Shown piece by piece: positions 1-7,397 of a stretch of DNA of 22,194 nt. Within the stretch, counting starts at the first letter, position 1. Each line of letters begins with the position of its first letter. This DNA is from RYN-230 sp036509255. Its GTDB lineage: Bacteria > Actinomycetota > Actinomycetes > Streptosporangiales > Streptosporangiaceae. The notes beneath the pieces are model-generated. The model had not been told where the DNA came from and did no database searches. It saw only the letters and a program-made list of their open reading frames with translations. The DNA lies in assembly GCA_036509255.1 (NCBI GenBank), contig DATCFY010000024.1, positions 1-22,194 of the forward strand. The letters are read 5' to 3'. Both the position numbers and the translations under genes were made by a program.

Positions 1-2
1 CG

Positions 3-557
3 GGCGCGGCCGGGCGCACCGGGAACCTGGCAAGCCCAGCACATCGTGCCGCGGGGCCACTGAACTGGCCGCCATTCGGCGGCAACGTCCATATCGTCAT
101 GCCGGGCTGGCTGCCCGGCATGACGGACCCCGGTCAGGTACCCGCGGTCATCGCAGCCAAGAACTTCCTGCTCGCGTTCCTCTACGCCGAGTACCGCGGA
201 AATCAGGACGACCGCTGGACGGGCTACGCGTCCGGTCAGGTGCTCAGCGCACTCAAAGCCAATCTCAGCGAACCCAGCGTGACCACGGAATCGTTCACCG
301 GGACCATCATCTTCTCGCACATGCGCGCCTTCCCTGATCCGGCCACGGCGGGCGCTATAGACGTGTCCGAGTGCTTCGACAACGCGGGCTCGCGCAATAC
401 TGACCTGGCCACCGGGAAGAGTATCGCCGACCGGATCCCGGCCAGCCAGCACTACTATATGAATACGGATGTGATGGCCAAGACTAATGGCCAGTGGCGG
501 GTGATATCGGTTTACCCGGTCGTGTACTATCCGCAGGCGCAGGAGTGCAAGCCATGA
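3..557 (+). CDS. Exported NTF2-like protein, 5'-truncated by window edge
   Basis: The reading frame is open back to base 3 with no stop, so the gene very probably begins before the window; an internal ATG at 99 is only a fallback start. The visible part (about 184 residues) has an alternating helix/strand look: a helix with AAKNFLLAFLYAEYRG, a middle segment with one Cys (ECFDNAG), and a C-terminal pair of hydrophobic strands (QWRVISVYPVVYY) before a final Cys near the end. This resembles the NTF2-like fold of exported accessory proteins in actinomycetes, but that is inference from pattern only. The two Cys could form a disulfide, which would fit an extracytoplasmic location. The stop overlaps the next start (ATGA at 554-557), so it is translationally coupled to the exported protein downstream and shares an operon with the prepilin peptidase. 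Exact function unknown. Confidence 0.6.
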   Translation, partial: GAAGRTGNLASPAHRAAGPLNWPPFGGNVHIVMPGWLPGMTDPGQVPAVIAAKNFLLAFLYAEYRGNQDDRWTGYASGQVLSALKANLSEPSVTTESFTGTIIFSHMRAFPDPATAGAIDVSECFDNAGSRNTDLATGKSIADRIPASQHYYMNTDVMAKTNGQWRVISVYPVVYYPQAQECKP

Positions 558-1543
558 TGCGGCGAGCCGCGGCGGCCATTCTGGCCTCGGCCGGATTACT
601 CGCGCCGTGGTGGATGGCCGCCCCGGCCGGGGCCGGGTCCGGGGTCGGCTGTACCGGCAACACCTGTTCCGTGCTGCTGAGCAGCCTGATCACGCTCAAG
701 GGCGACGTGGGCACCGGCCCCACCCACGTCCAGTTGCCGGTCGCGCCGCCGCCCTGCCTGTGGCAGCCGATCGGCGCCACCACCGCAGGAAGCACCTCGA
801 TCATCCAGCAGTTCGGCGCCAGCGCCCCTGGCGCGCCCTTCGGCGTCTACCAGTCCGTCCGGCAGGCTAAGGCACTGCTCAAGGACAAGCCGGTGCCGCC
901 CGGCACCTGGTGGGAGCTGCCGGTCAACCCAGCGGCGCCGAAGGCGGCGCAGCGGGAGTGCTACACCCTGCCGCTGTTCTACTTCACCGCACCAGGCCAG
1001 ACCCCGCCGACCCCGCCGGTGCCACTCAGCACGCTGGCCGACTACGCCTACAACCACATGGCGATCCCCGCCCCCACGCTGACCGTGAACCCGGCCGGCC
1101 ACGCTTACGTCAACCTGGCCACCTATGTCTGGGGCCGGACCCTCCCGGTGAGCGCGACCACCGGCCGGCCCGACGCCTACGAGGTGACCGCGACGCTGGG
1201 CGGCGAGACCGTGAGCGTGTGGGCGCGGCTGGCCGCTATGGGCGCGTTCTCGGTCGGCGCGAACGGGCCAGGGACGCCGTACTCGGCGTGCGGGCCAGCC
1301 GGCTCGCATGACCGCGTCGGGCACGCCCCGGCCGGCGCCGGCGCGGGCACCCCGCCCGACTGCGGCGTGCTCTGGCAGGCCCCGGTGGCTGGGGCGTCCG
1401 TCAGCGCCACCATCACCTGGTCGGTCACCTGGGGCGCGGGCGCGCTCAACGGCCCGGGGCCGAACGTGTTGCCGCCCATCCAGATGACCGGCCGGACTCC
1501 GCCCTTCCCGGTCGCGGAGATCCAGAGCATCAACGGCGGTTAG
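554..1543 (+). CDS. Secreted Cys-containing protein of unknown function
   Basis: The start chosen is the ATG at 554, which overlaps the previous stop (ATGA) and has an AGGAG ribosome binding site at 541-545. A longer frame back to 494 is rejected because it would run through the previous gene. The 329-residue product opens with a classical signal peptide: MMRR, a hydrophobic Ala/Leu/Trp stretch to about residue 23, and a likely signal peptidase site around APAGA (residues 23-27). The mature part is rich in Pro, Gly and Thr and carries several Cys (first pair GCTGNTC, residues 33-38), so disulfides are likely. The C-terminal half contains strand-like Thr/Val-rich segments, as in surface beta-sandwich proteins. 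I recognise no named family. Its position between another exported protein and a prepilin peptidase suggests a surface appendage or export locus. Confidence 0.8.
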   Translation: MMRRAAAAILASAGLLAPWWMAAPAGAGSGVGCTGNTCSVLLSSLITLKGDVGTGPTHVQLPVAPPPCLWQPIGATTAGSTSIIQQFGASAPGAPFGVYQSVRQAKALLKDKPVPPGTWWELPVNPAAPKAAQRECYTLPLFYFTAPGQTPPTPPVPLSTLADYAYNHMAIPAPTLTVNPAGHAYVNLATYVWGRTLPVSATTGRPDAYEVTATLGGETVSVWARLAAMGAFSVGANGPGTPYSACGPAGSHDRVGHAPAGAGAGTPPDCGVLWQAPVAGASVSATITWSVTWGAGALNGPGPNVLPPIQMTGRTPPFPVAEIQSINGG

Positions 1544-1564
1544 GCCGATGGACCAGGGCAGCCG

Positions 1565-2215
1565 GTGAACCCGGCGGACATCGTCACGGTCGCCGCTGCC
1601 GCGATGGCCGGGCTGCTCGTGGGACGGGTGGCCAGCCCCGTAGTGCCTGGCTCAAGACCAGCGGCCGGGCGGACCCGGTGGGGCCTAGTGCTCAGCACCG
1701 GGCTGGCGTTCGCGGTCATGGCGCTGCTGTTCGGGCCGAGTCCTCCACTCCCCGCGTTCTGCTACCTGGCCGGGATCGGGGTGCCGCTGGCCATGATCGA
1801 CGCCCGGACCCGGCGGCTGCCTAACGCGCTGACGCTGCCGTCCTACCCGGTAGCCCTGGTGCTGCTCGGGCTGGCCGCGGTGCTGCGGCCCGGAGGCGGC
1901 CGCGAATTCCTGTCCGCCCTCCTCGGCATGGCCCTGGCCTGGGGAGTCTTCCTGCTCCAAGTGCTCGTCTACCCGGCGGGGCTCGGCTGGGGAGACGTGA
2001 AGCTAGCCGGCCTCCTCGGCCTGTACCTGGGCTGGCTCGGGATCAGCGCGCTGGTCGCCGGGCTGTTCCTGGGCTACCTGCTCGCCGCCATCACCGGGCT
2101 GGCCCTCATCGCCACCCGGCGCGCATCCCGGAAGTCACTGCTGCCGTTCGGGCCGTTCTTGCTGCTCGGCGCCTTCGTCGCCGTCCTGCTGAGCGGGCAG
2201 GACGGCTGGCACTAG
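1565..2215 (+). CDS. Prepilin peptidase, short TadV/A24-type
   Basis: This is an integral-membrane aspartic protease that would cleave the leader peptide of type IV or Flp/Tad prepilins on the cytoplasmic face. The product is 216 residues, almost entirely hydrophobic segments. Both A24 family signatures are visible: the first Asp in AMIDARTRRLPN (Asp79, followed by the conserved Pro-Asn), and the second in GWGDVKLAG (Asp144, the GxGDxK motif). The N-terminal Cys-rich cytoplasmic domain of bifunctional PilD enzymes is missing, as is usual for the short Tad-type and many Gram-positive forms, so no N-methylation activity is expected. The GTG start at 1565 lies 21 bases after the previous stop; an in-between ATG at 1548 opens only a six-codon frame. 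No prepilin-like gene is visible in this window, so the substrate must lie elsewhere, probably to the left. Confidence 0.9.
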   Translation: MNPADIVTVAAAAMAGLLVGRVASPVVPGSRPAAGRTRWGLVLSTGLAFAVMALLFGPSPPLPAFCYLAGIGVPLAMIDARTRRLPNALTLPSYPVALVLLGLAAVLRPGGGREFLSALLGMALAWGVFLLQVLVYPAGLGWGDVKLAGLLGLYLGWLGISALVAGLFLGYLLAAITGLALIATRRASRKSLLPFGPFLLLGAFVAVLLSGQDGWH

Positions 2216-2232
2216 CCCTCTTCCACGCGAGG

Positions 2233-3105
2233 TCAGCGGCCGGGCAGCTGCCACAGACGGGCGACCTCGGCCGCGGCGCGCTGTCCTTGCGCGTACCCGG
2301 CCTGCGCGACCGGCGCGCGGACGCCGGGATCCAGCGGGTTGATGCCTATGGCCGTGATGGATTCCTCGTCGGGCGCGAGCACCTTCACCTGGACGGACCC
2401 GTCTCCCGCGGCCGCCAGCCTGGTGACCTGCTCGTCCAGGGCCGGGTCGGCCATCGGCACCAGGATCAGCACTCGCTGGTAGCCGGCGGCCAGGTCGGCG
2501 TTGACCGCTGAGCGCGTGCCACCGTCGATATAACGGCCCCCGCCGATGGTCACCGGCGGCCAGATGCCCGGGATCGCGCAGCTGGCCGCCACCGCATCGA
2601 CCAGATCTGCGCCGGAATCCTGGTCGAAGACGCGGACGTCACCCGTGTGTGCCTCGACCGCGACCACCGCGAGCTTGCGGGCAGGCCAGGAGGGCCGCGG
2701 CAGCCGCCCGGCGATCACCGCCCGCCGCTCGGCCTCGGGCACGGTCTCCACCGTGAGAGCCCGCTGGCCGACCTCCCGGCGCAGATCGGCCGGGTCCGGG
2801 TACTCCAGCGGCAGCTTCTCCCAGGACTCCATCAGCTCGATGACCCGTCCGATATCGGGGGCCAGCTCCGCGGACTGCAGCTCGGGCACGGTCTGCCGGT
2901 CGAGCAGGTCGGTCAGGGACCGCCCGCTGCCGAGCTGGGCCGCCACCGTGGCGCCGGCCGAGGTACCCAGCACGAAATCCGCGGCGGTGACGTCGGCGCC
3001 GCCGGCCGCCAGCCCGGCCAGCACGCCCGTCTCCCACGCGATACCGGACAGCCCGCCACCGCCCAGGACAAGCGCCCGCCCACCCGCTGGACCGTGTTCC
3101 GCCAT
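2233..3105 (-). CDS. Patatin-like phospholipase family protein
   Basis: Predicted cytoplasmic serine acyl hydrolase of the patatin family (Ser-Asp dyad), acting on phospholipid or other acyl esters. The 290-residue product has the glycine-rich oxyanion loop LVLGGGGLSG (residues 12-21), the nucleophile elbow GTSAG with Ser49, and the second catalytic residue in YIDGG, Asp194. The order and spacing are normal for a small bacterial patatin. The start was taken at the ATG at 3105, just before the GGR/GGGG core and behind an AAGGGA-like site; a longer frame back to 3183 would overlap murB and adds a Ser/Cys-rich tail unlike the family. It follows murB by 19 bases on the same strand and ends 17 bases from the convergent prepilin peptidase gene. 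Physiological substrate unknown. Confidence 0.88.
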   Translation of the reverse strand: MAEHGPAGGRALVLGGGGLSGIAWETGVLAGLAAGGADVTAADFVLGTSAGATVAAQLGSGRSLTDLLDRQTVPELQSAELAPDIGRVIELMESWEKLPLEYPDPADLRREVGQRALTVETVPEAERRAVIAGRLPRPSWPARKLAVVAVEAHTGDVRVFDQDSGADLVDAVAASCAIPGIWPPVTIGGGRYIDGGTRSAVNADLAAGYQRVLILVPMADPALDEQVTRLAAAGDGSVQVKVLAPDEESITAIGINPLDPGVRAPVAQAGYAQGQRAAAEVARLWQLPGR

Positions 3106-3124
3106 CACCAGGGATCCCTTCGTG

Positions 3125-4303
3125 TTACAGGCTGACGCCGACCAGCACCGGCTCGCTGGCCAGCTCGACCCCGAAGATGTCATGGACCCGGTCCCGGATC
3201 TCCCGGGCCAGGGCGATCACGTCGGCCGTGCTGGCGCCGCCCGGGTTGACCAGGGCCAGCGTGTGCTTGGTGGAGATATGGGCCGGCGGGCGGTCGCTCC
3301 CGGCGCCCGCGTACCCCTTCTGGAATCCGGCCTGCCCGATGAGCCAGGCGGCCGGCACCTTGACCTGGCCTGCATCGGCCGGGAACTGCGGGATCGGCAC
3401 CCCGGGGCCGCAGCGCCCGTCCACCACCCGGCGCAGCGCCGCGAACTGCGCGGCGTCCAGGATGGGATTGGTGAAGAACGATCCCGCGCTGCGGCTGTCC
3501 GGGTCAGCGGGATCGAGCACCATGCCTTTGCTGTGCCGCAGCCGGAGCACGGCTGAGCGCACGTCACCTAGGGGGGCCCGCCCGCCGCCGTCCGGGCGTG
3601 CGGCCTCCAGGCCCAGCGCCCGGGCCAGCTCAGCGTAGCGGACCGGCCGGGACAGCCGGTCACTGGTCAGCTGGAAGGTCACCCCCAGCACCACGAACCG
3701 GCCGGTCACCGCAGGGGCCGTGATGCTGCGCTTGAAGGCACTGGTGCGGTAGCCGAATCCGCAGTCCGCGGCGGGAAGATCCACCACCTCGTCCATGGCC
3801 CGGTCGTACGCCCTGACCCGGGTGATGGTGTCGGCCACCTCCTGGCCGTAGGCCCCCACGTTCTGGATGGGCGTCGCGCCGGATAGCCCGGGAATGCCGG
3901 ACAGGCACTCCAGCCCGGCCAGGTCGGCGGCCACGCAGGACGCGACGACTGTGTCCCACTCCTCACCCGCCGCGACGGTCAGCGTTACCGGCGCACCCGG
4001 CGCGGGCCGGCCCGGGCCAGCTTCGTCCGGGCTCACCCGATCGAGTCCGGCCTCATCCGGTCCTGTCATCCGGTGGATGCCCTTGGTCGCGACCTGGATG
4101 ACGGTGCCGGGAAAACCGTTATCGGAAATAACCAGGTTGCTGCCGCCCCCCAGCACCAGCAAAGGCTCACCGCGCTGGTCCGCGTCCCGGACCGCGGCGA
4201 TGATCTCCTCATCGGTGCCGGCCACCACGAATCGGCGGGCGGGGCCGCCCAGGCCGAGGGTGGTGAAACGGGACAGGTTCACGTGCTCGCGGACGTTGGC
4301 CAT
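3125..4303 (-). CDS. murB: UDP-N-acetylenolpyruvoylglucosamine reductase (MurB)
   Basis: Reduces UDP-GlcNAc-enolpyruvate to UDP-MurNAc with NADPH and FAD, the second committed step of peptidoglycan precursor synthesis in the cytoplasm. Landmarks: the N-terminal TTLGLGGPAR, FAD-binding GGGSNL (residues 52-57), SGIPGLSGATPIQNVGAYGQ (135-154), GYRTS with Arg186, the catalytic Ser275 in AGSFFTNP, and the C-terminal acid Glu384 in ASEPVLVG. At 392 residues it is somewhat longer than many MurB proteins. Extra length is visible at residues 80-103, where a Gly/Pro-rich loop contains PDEAG twice, ten residues apart. The start is 8 bases after the hadB-like stop with no clear ribosome binding site, suggesting coupled translation. 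MurB genes lying close to hadA/hadB-like genes are familiar in actinomycetes. Confidence 0.96.
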   Translation of the reverse strand: MANVREHVNLSRFTTLGLGGPARRFVVAGTDEEIIAAVRDADQRGEPLLVLGGGSNLVISDNGFPGTVIQVATKGIHRMTGPDEAGLDRVSPDEAGPGRPAPGAPVTLTVAAGEEWDTVVASCVAADLAGLECLSGIPGLSGATPIQNVGAYGQEVADTITRVRAYDRAMDEVVDLPAADCGFGYRTSAFKRSITAPAVTGRFVVLGVTFQLTSDRLSRPVRYAELARALGLEAARPDGGGRAPLGDVRSAVLRLRHSKGMVLDPADPDSRSAGSFFTNPILDAAQFAALRRVVDGRCGPGVPIPQFPADAGQVKVPAAWLIGQAGFQKGYAGAGSDRPPAHISTKHTLALVNPGGASTADVIALAREIRDRVHDIFGVELASEPVLVGVSL

Positions 4304-4311
4304 GGGCGGCG

Positions 4312-4740
4312 TCAGGACAGCCGGACCACCGCGCGGGACCGGGTGAGCACCTTATCCCCGCCCGACCGGGCGGTCAGCGTCACCGCGACCCGGTTGTCGT
4401 CCAGTTTCGCGTCGATGGTCCCGCTGACGTCGATGCTCACGAAGGCGTCGTCGTCGGGCACCACGACCGGGGCCGAGAACCTCACGCCGAACTCCGTCAT
4501 GGCCCCGGGATCGCCGGCCCAGTCCGTGATGTAGCGGGCTGCCTGGGCCATGGTGAACATGCCGTGCGCGATGACGTTGGGCAGCCCGACCGCCCGGGCG
4601 ATCCGCTCGTTCCAGTGGATGACGTTGAAGTCACCGGACGCGCCGCAGTACTTGACCAGATTCAGCCGGGCCACGGGATAGCTGGCCGGCGGAAGTTCGG
4701 CGCCGACCTCGACGTCGGCGTACTTGACCACCGCGCTCAC
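4312..4740 (-). CDS. hadB: HadB-like (R)-specific 3-hydroxyacyl dehydratase, catalytic subunit
   Basis: A MaoC/hot-dog-fold dehydratase subunit expected to remove water from 3-hydroxyacyl thioesters in fatty-acid-type elongation. The 142-residue product carries the (R)-hydratase signature ASGDFNVIHWN with the catalytic pair Asp37 and His42 and the downstream VIAHGM strand; this matches the spacing of the active subunit HadB of the mycobacterial HadAB complex. The GTG start overlaps the stop of the upstream hadA-like gene (GTGA at 4737-4740), which fits stoichiometric synthesis of two partners. In mycolate-making relatives this complex elongates meromycolates. Whether the host makes mycolic acids cannot be told here, and non-mycolate actinomycetes also carry this gene pair beside rpmG, so the symbol denotes family rather than exact substrate. 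Confidence 0.88.
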   Translation of the reverse strand: MSAVVKYADVEVGAELPPASYPVARLNLVKYCGASGDFNVIHWNERIARAVGLPNVIAHGMFTMAQAARYITDWAGDPGAMTEFGVRFSAPVVVPDDDAFVSIDVSGTIDAKLDDNRVAVTLTARSGGDKVLTRSRAVVRLS

Positions 4741-5195
4741 TCCGCCTCACCTGCCGTGCCGCGTTCCACCAGCGTCGAGTAGGCCGTGCACACGGGCTCA
4801 CCGGAGACGGTCGTAACCTCGGTCCGGGTGGTCATCACCACGTTGCGGCCGAGCGTCTTGATGGTCTCGATAGTGGACTGTGCGGTGACCACGTCGCCCG
4901 CGTGCAGTGGCCGGGCATAGCTGAAGCGCTGCTCGCCGTGAACCACCAGGGCGTAGTTGATGCCGAGACCCGGGTCGGCGATGGCCTGCCCGGACGCGGC
5001 CATCGTCACCACGATCGGGAACGTGGGCGGCGCGATCACGTCCGGGTAGCCGGCCGCTATGGCCGCGTCCCGGTCCCGGTAGACCGGGCTGGGGTCACCG
5101 ATCGCGTCGGCGAACTCAGCGATCTCGACCCGGCTGACCTCGTAGGGCTCCGTCGCCGGGAATGACCGGCCGGCGTAGTCCTTATTGACAGCCAC
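4737..5195 (-). CDS. hadA: HadA-like MaoC dehydratase subunit, probably non-catalytic
   Basis: The 152-residue product belongs to the MaoC-dehydratase-like N-terminal family and begins with the typical RSFPATEPYEVSRVEIAEFADAIGD region. At the place where the partner gene has Asp-x4-His, this protein reads GDPSPVY: the Asp is kept (Asp34) but the His position is Tyr39, so it probably cannot catalyse hydration alone and instead forms substrate-binding surface with the HadB-like subunit. The following segment APPTFPIVVT lacks the Cys (Cys61) that activated thiacetazone and isoxyl modify in mycobacterial HadA. The start is a GTG only 7 bases after the rpmG stop, with no good ribosome binding site, so it is probably coupled to rpmG. 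Its stop overlaps the hadB start. The order rpmG-hadA-hadB is a conserved actinomycete arrangement. Confidence 0.85.
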   Translation of the reverse strand: MAVNKDYAGRSFPATEPYEVSRVEIAEFADAIGDPSPVYRDRDAAIAAGYPDVIAPPTFPIVVTMAASGQAIADPGLGINYALVVHGEQRFSYARPLHAGDVVTAQSTIETIKTLGRNVVMTTRTEVTTVSGEPVCTAYSTLVERGTAGEAE

Positions 5196-5202
5196 GCGTG
5201 AG

Positions 5203-5367
5203 TTAGCGGGTCTCGCGATGCGGCCGGTGGCAACGGCAGTTCGGGCAGTACTTCTTCAGCTCGAGCCGGTCCGGGTCGTTGCGCCGGTTCTTCTTGGTGA
5301 TGTAGTTGCGGTGCTTGCACTCCGTGCAGGCCAGGGTGATCTTGGGCCTGACGTCGGTGGCAGCCAC
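5203..5367 (-). CDS. rpmG: 50S ribosomal protein L33
   Basis: A small basic 54-residue component of the large ribosomal subunit. The sequence is recognised from KITLACTECKHRNYITKKN and the C-terminal LKKYCPNCRCHRPH. It has two CxxC pairs (Cys14/Cys17 and Cys41/Cys44) and is therefore the zinc-binding version; many actinomycetes also keep a zinc-free paralog used under zinc limitation, not seen here. A much longer open frame extends upstream through the tRNA region, but the true start is the internal GTG at 5367. That choice is supported by the family length and by an AAAGG ribosome binding site nine bases before it. It lies 213 bases downstream of tRNA-Met and heads the run rpmG-hadA-hadB-murB-patatin. 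Confidence 0.96.
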   Translation of the reverse strand: MAATDVRPKITLACTECKHRNYITKKNRRNDPDRLELKKYCPNCRCHRPHRETR

Positions 5368-5580
5368 GATGGAGTGCCTTTCTCTGGATGGTCGGAGTAC
5401 GGACAGACCTACTGTAAGGACCGTGACCCGGTAAGAACAGGCACGACCGCAGAACGGAGGTCCATCCAGACAGACAACGGCCCGCGGCCAGGCACCATTC
5501 CCTAAGCCGCGGACAGCAGGACGCACAGCACGCGCACCGCGAGACCGGAAGCCCGGACCGCAGTGCGGGACTGCGCGAAC
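5368..5580 (-). promoter_or_regulatory. rpmG leader/promoter region with distant inverted repeat
   Basis: This 213-base gap separates tRNA-Met from rpmG and must hold the rpmG promoter unless tRNA readthrough serves. A TACAGT hexamer (5416-5411, minus strand) could be a -10 box giving a short leader, but I see no good -35. Independently, a perfect 9-bp inverted repeat (TCTGGATGG at 5383-5391 and its complement at 5462-5470) would pair just upstream of the rpmG ribosome binding site if transcription starts further upstream. The two readings are mutually exclusive for a single transcript start. Both are tentative. Confidence 0.3.
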
Positions 5581-5657
5581 TGGTAGCGGAGGCCGGACTT
5601 GAACCGGCGACACAGCGATTATGAGCCGCTTGCTCTGCCTGACTGAGCTACTCCGCC
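5581..5657 (-). tRNA. tRNA-Met (CAT), elongator type
   Basis: The minus strand folds as a complete cloverleaf: acceptor GGCGGAG (from 5657) with CTCCGCT, D arm GCTC...GAGC, anticodon stem AGCGG/TCGCT with loop CTCATAA (anticodon CAT), and T arm GCCGG-TTCAAGT-CCGGC. A73 and the CCA tail are encoded (5584-5581). The acceptor begins with a G1-U72 wobble pair. The anticodon stem lacks the three consecutive G-C pairs of initiator tRNA and position 1 pairs, so this is not the initiator. A CAT anticodon could also belong to lysidine-modified tRNA-Ile, but overall similarity and the position before rpmG favour elongator Met. Confidence 0.92.
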
Positions 5658-5820
5658 TCATGGCCGCCAAGCGCACATAGCTTACAGCGACTCACCGCCC
5701 GACCGGGCAATCGGCCCGCATCGGAGCCCGCGGGGCCGGGGCAGCAGGGACGGTGGTTACGTTGGAAGGGGAGTGGACGGGCCGGGGACGATGGGGCGCT
5801 GACGATCCGGGAGGGCGGAG

Positions 5821-6636
5821 ATGACACCACGACCGGCTGACGTCCCTGGCCAGGTGGGCGGCCGGGCCGGGCCGGGGCCAGGCAGCGGTGCCGGGCTGGA
5901 TCCGGGCTGGCTGGCGGGGCGGGTGGCCCTGGTGACAGGGGCGAGCGGCGGGATCGGCGGCGCCATCGCGCGCCAGCTGGCGGCGGCCGGGGCGGCGGTC
6001 GTGCTGGGCTACGGCCAGCACGGCGACGCCGCCGAGAGGATCGCCGGGCAGATCATCTCGTCGGGCGGCCGGGCCAGCACCGTGGGCGCCGGCCTGGGTG
6101 ATCCGGCGGGCCCTGGTGAGCTGGTCAGTGCGGCTGAGGACGCGCTAGGCCCAGTAGACGTGCTGGTCAGCAACGCAGGCCTGGGGGGCACGAAGTCCCT
6201 GGACGAAGTGACCGCCGCCGACTTCGACGCGATGATCGCGGTCAACCTGCGCGCCCCGTTCCTGCTGGCCCAGCGGACCCTGCCGGGCATGGTGGACCGC
6301 GGATTCGGCCGGATCCTGTTCGTGTCGTCGGTGGCCGCGTTCACCGGCGGGATCGTGGGCCCGCACTACGCGGCGTCCAAGGCCGGGCTGAACGGGCTCA
6401 CGCACTTCCTGGCCAGCCGCTACGCCCAGGCTGGAGTCACCGTGAATGGCCTGGCTCCCGCCCTGATCACCGAGACCGGGATGCTGCCCGGCGACCCGGA
6501 GGAACTTCGCCGGCAGATCCCGGTCGGGCGGCTAGGCCTGCCGGAGGAGGTCGCGGACCTGGCCCTGGCCATCCTGCGCAATGCGTACCTCACCAACCAG
6601 GTGATCTCGCTCGACGGCGGCATGCACCCGCGCTAG
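5821..6636 (+). CDS. SDR family oxidoreductase (FabG-like)
   Basis: A classical NAD(P)-dependent short-chain dehydrogenase/reductase, cytoplasmic, 271 residues. The Rossmann cofactor motif TGASGGIGG starts at residue 39, NAG is at 118-120, and the catalytic set is Asn142, Ser170 (in LFVSSVAAF), Tyr183 and Lys187 (YAASK). The C-terminal DGGMHPR tail is typical of 3-oxoacyl-ACP reductase-like SDRs. About 30 Gly/Pro-rich residues precede the fold (residues 1-30) and look like a disordered tag; I kept this start because a strong GGGAGGGCGGAG ribosome binding site lies directly before the ATG at 5821. It stands alone: divergent from tRNA-Met and convergent with the response regulator gene 44 bases away. 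The substrate is not predictable; a FabG role with the nearby HadAB pair is possible but unproven. Confidence 0.9.
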   Translation: MTPRPADVPGQVGGRAGPGPGSGAGLDPGWLAGRVALVTGASGGIGGAIARQLAAAGAAVVLGYGQHGDAAERIAGQIISSGGRASTVGAGLGDPAGPGELVSAAEDALGPVDVLVSNAGLGGTKSLDEVTAADFDAMIAVNLRAPFLLAQRTLPGMVDRGFGRILFVSSVAAFTGGIVGPHYAASKAGLNGLTHFLASRYAQAGVTVNGLAPALITETGMLPGDPEELRRQIPVGRLGLPEEVADLALAILRNAYLTNQVISLDGGMHPR

Positions 6637-6680
6637 CGATCGGTCCGCCCCGGGTTGCTGCCTGAGTTCAGGGCGCCACG

Positions 6681-7397
6681 CTACCGACCGGCATGGTGCC
6701 CTCCAGGGGAGGCGACGCCGGTCTCGTAGGCGATCACCACAAGCTGGGTGCGATCCCGTCCGTGCAGTTTGCTCAGGAGCCGGCTGACGTGAGTCTTGAC
6801 GGTGGCGACGCTGAGGTGCAGGTTCCCGGCAATCTCGGCGTTCGACAAGCCGGCTGCCACCAGCCCGAGCACCTCGTGTTCGCGGTCAGTGAGCTGGGAA
6901 GGTGCCCCGGCCGCCGGCGGAACAGCTCGTGGCCTCCGGGCGAATTCGGCGATCAGGCGCCGGGTGATGCTTGGCGTCAGCAGTGCGTCACCGCCGGCGA
7001 CAACCCTGATCGCATCGAGCAGCTGCTCGGGCGGTGTGTCCTTGAGCACGAACCCGCTGGCACCGCCGCGCAGTGCCTCGAAGACGTGCTCATCCTCATC
7101 GAAGGTGGTCACGATGAGGATCCGGGGCAGCGGGACCTGATCGCTGTCCAGGATGACCTTGGTCGCCTCCAGCCCGTCCATGATGGGCATCCGGATATCC
7201 ATCAGCACGACTTGGGGGTTGAGTGCCCTGGCCTGGCGTACCGCCTGGGTGCCGCTGCTGGCCTCGCCGACGACGCGCAGATCGGCAGCAGAGTCGACGA
7301 GCATCTTGAACCCAGCCCGGACGAGGGCTTCGTCGTCGGCGACCAGCACCCGGATCTGGTCGGCCGGACCGCCCGGGCGGACGGGGTCGCCGCTCAC
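6681..7397 (-). CDS. NarL/LuxR-family response regulator
   Basis: The 238-residue product has a receiver domain (about residues 15-130) with acidic pocket Asp21/Asp22, phospho-acceptor Asp67 in VLMDIRMP, Thr97 and Lys119, followed by a LuxR-type helix-turn-helix (about 169-225; LTDREHEVL, then SNAEIAGNLHLSVATVKTHV). It should bind DNA as a dimer when phosphorylated by the kinase encoded just upstream. Its GTG start overlaps the kinase stop (GTGA at 7394-7397), which strongly supports the pair acting together. A short Gly/Pro tail precedes the receiver. Targets are unknown; the divergent membrane protein gene at 8783 and its upstream inverted repeat are the first place to look. Confidence 0.95.
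   Translation of the reverse strand: MSGDPVRPGGPADQIRVLVADDEALVRAGFKMLVDSAADLRVVGEASSGTQAVRQARALNPQVVLMDIRMPIMDGLEATKVILDSDQVPLPRILIVTTFDEDEHVFEALRGGASGFVLKDTPPEQLLDAIRVVAGGDALLTPSITRRLIAEFARRPRAVPPAAGAPSQLTDREHEVLGLVAAGLSNAEIAGNLHLSVATVKTHVSRLLSKLHGRDRTQLVVIAYETGVASPGGHHAGR

Noticed and set aside
2546..3556. 336-codon plus-strand frame across the patatin/murB junction
   Set aside because: Spans two well-supported minus-strand genes and has Ser/Arg-rich shadow composition.
5368..5676. N-terminal extension of L33 through the tRNA gene
   Set aside because: L33 is normally about 50-55 residues and the internal GTG at 5367 has its own ribosome binding site; the extension runs across tRNA-Met.
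6637..6680. Terminator between the convergent SDR and response regulator genes
   Set aside because: Only CCTGA/TCAGG with a two-base centre is visible; too short for a credible hairpin.
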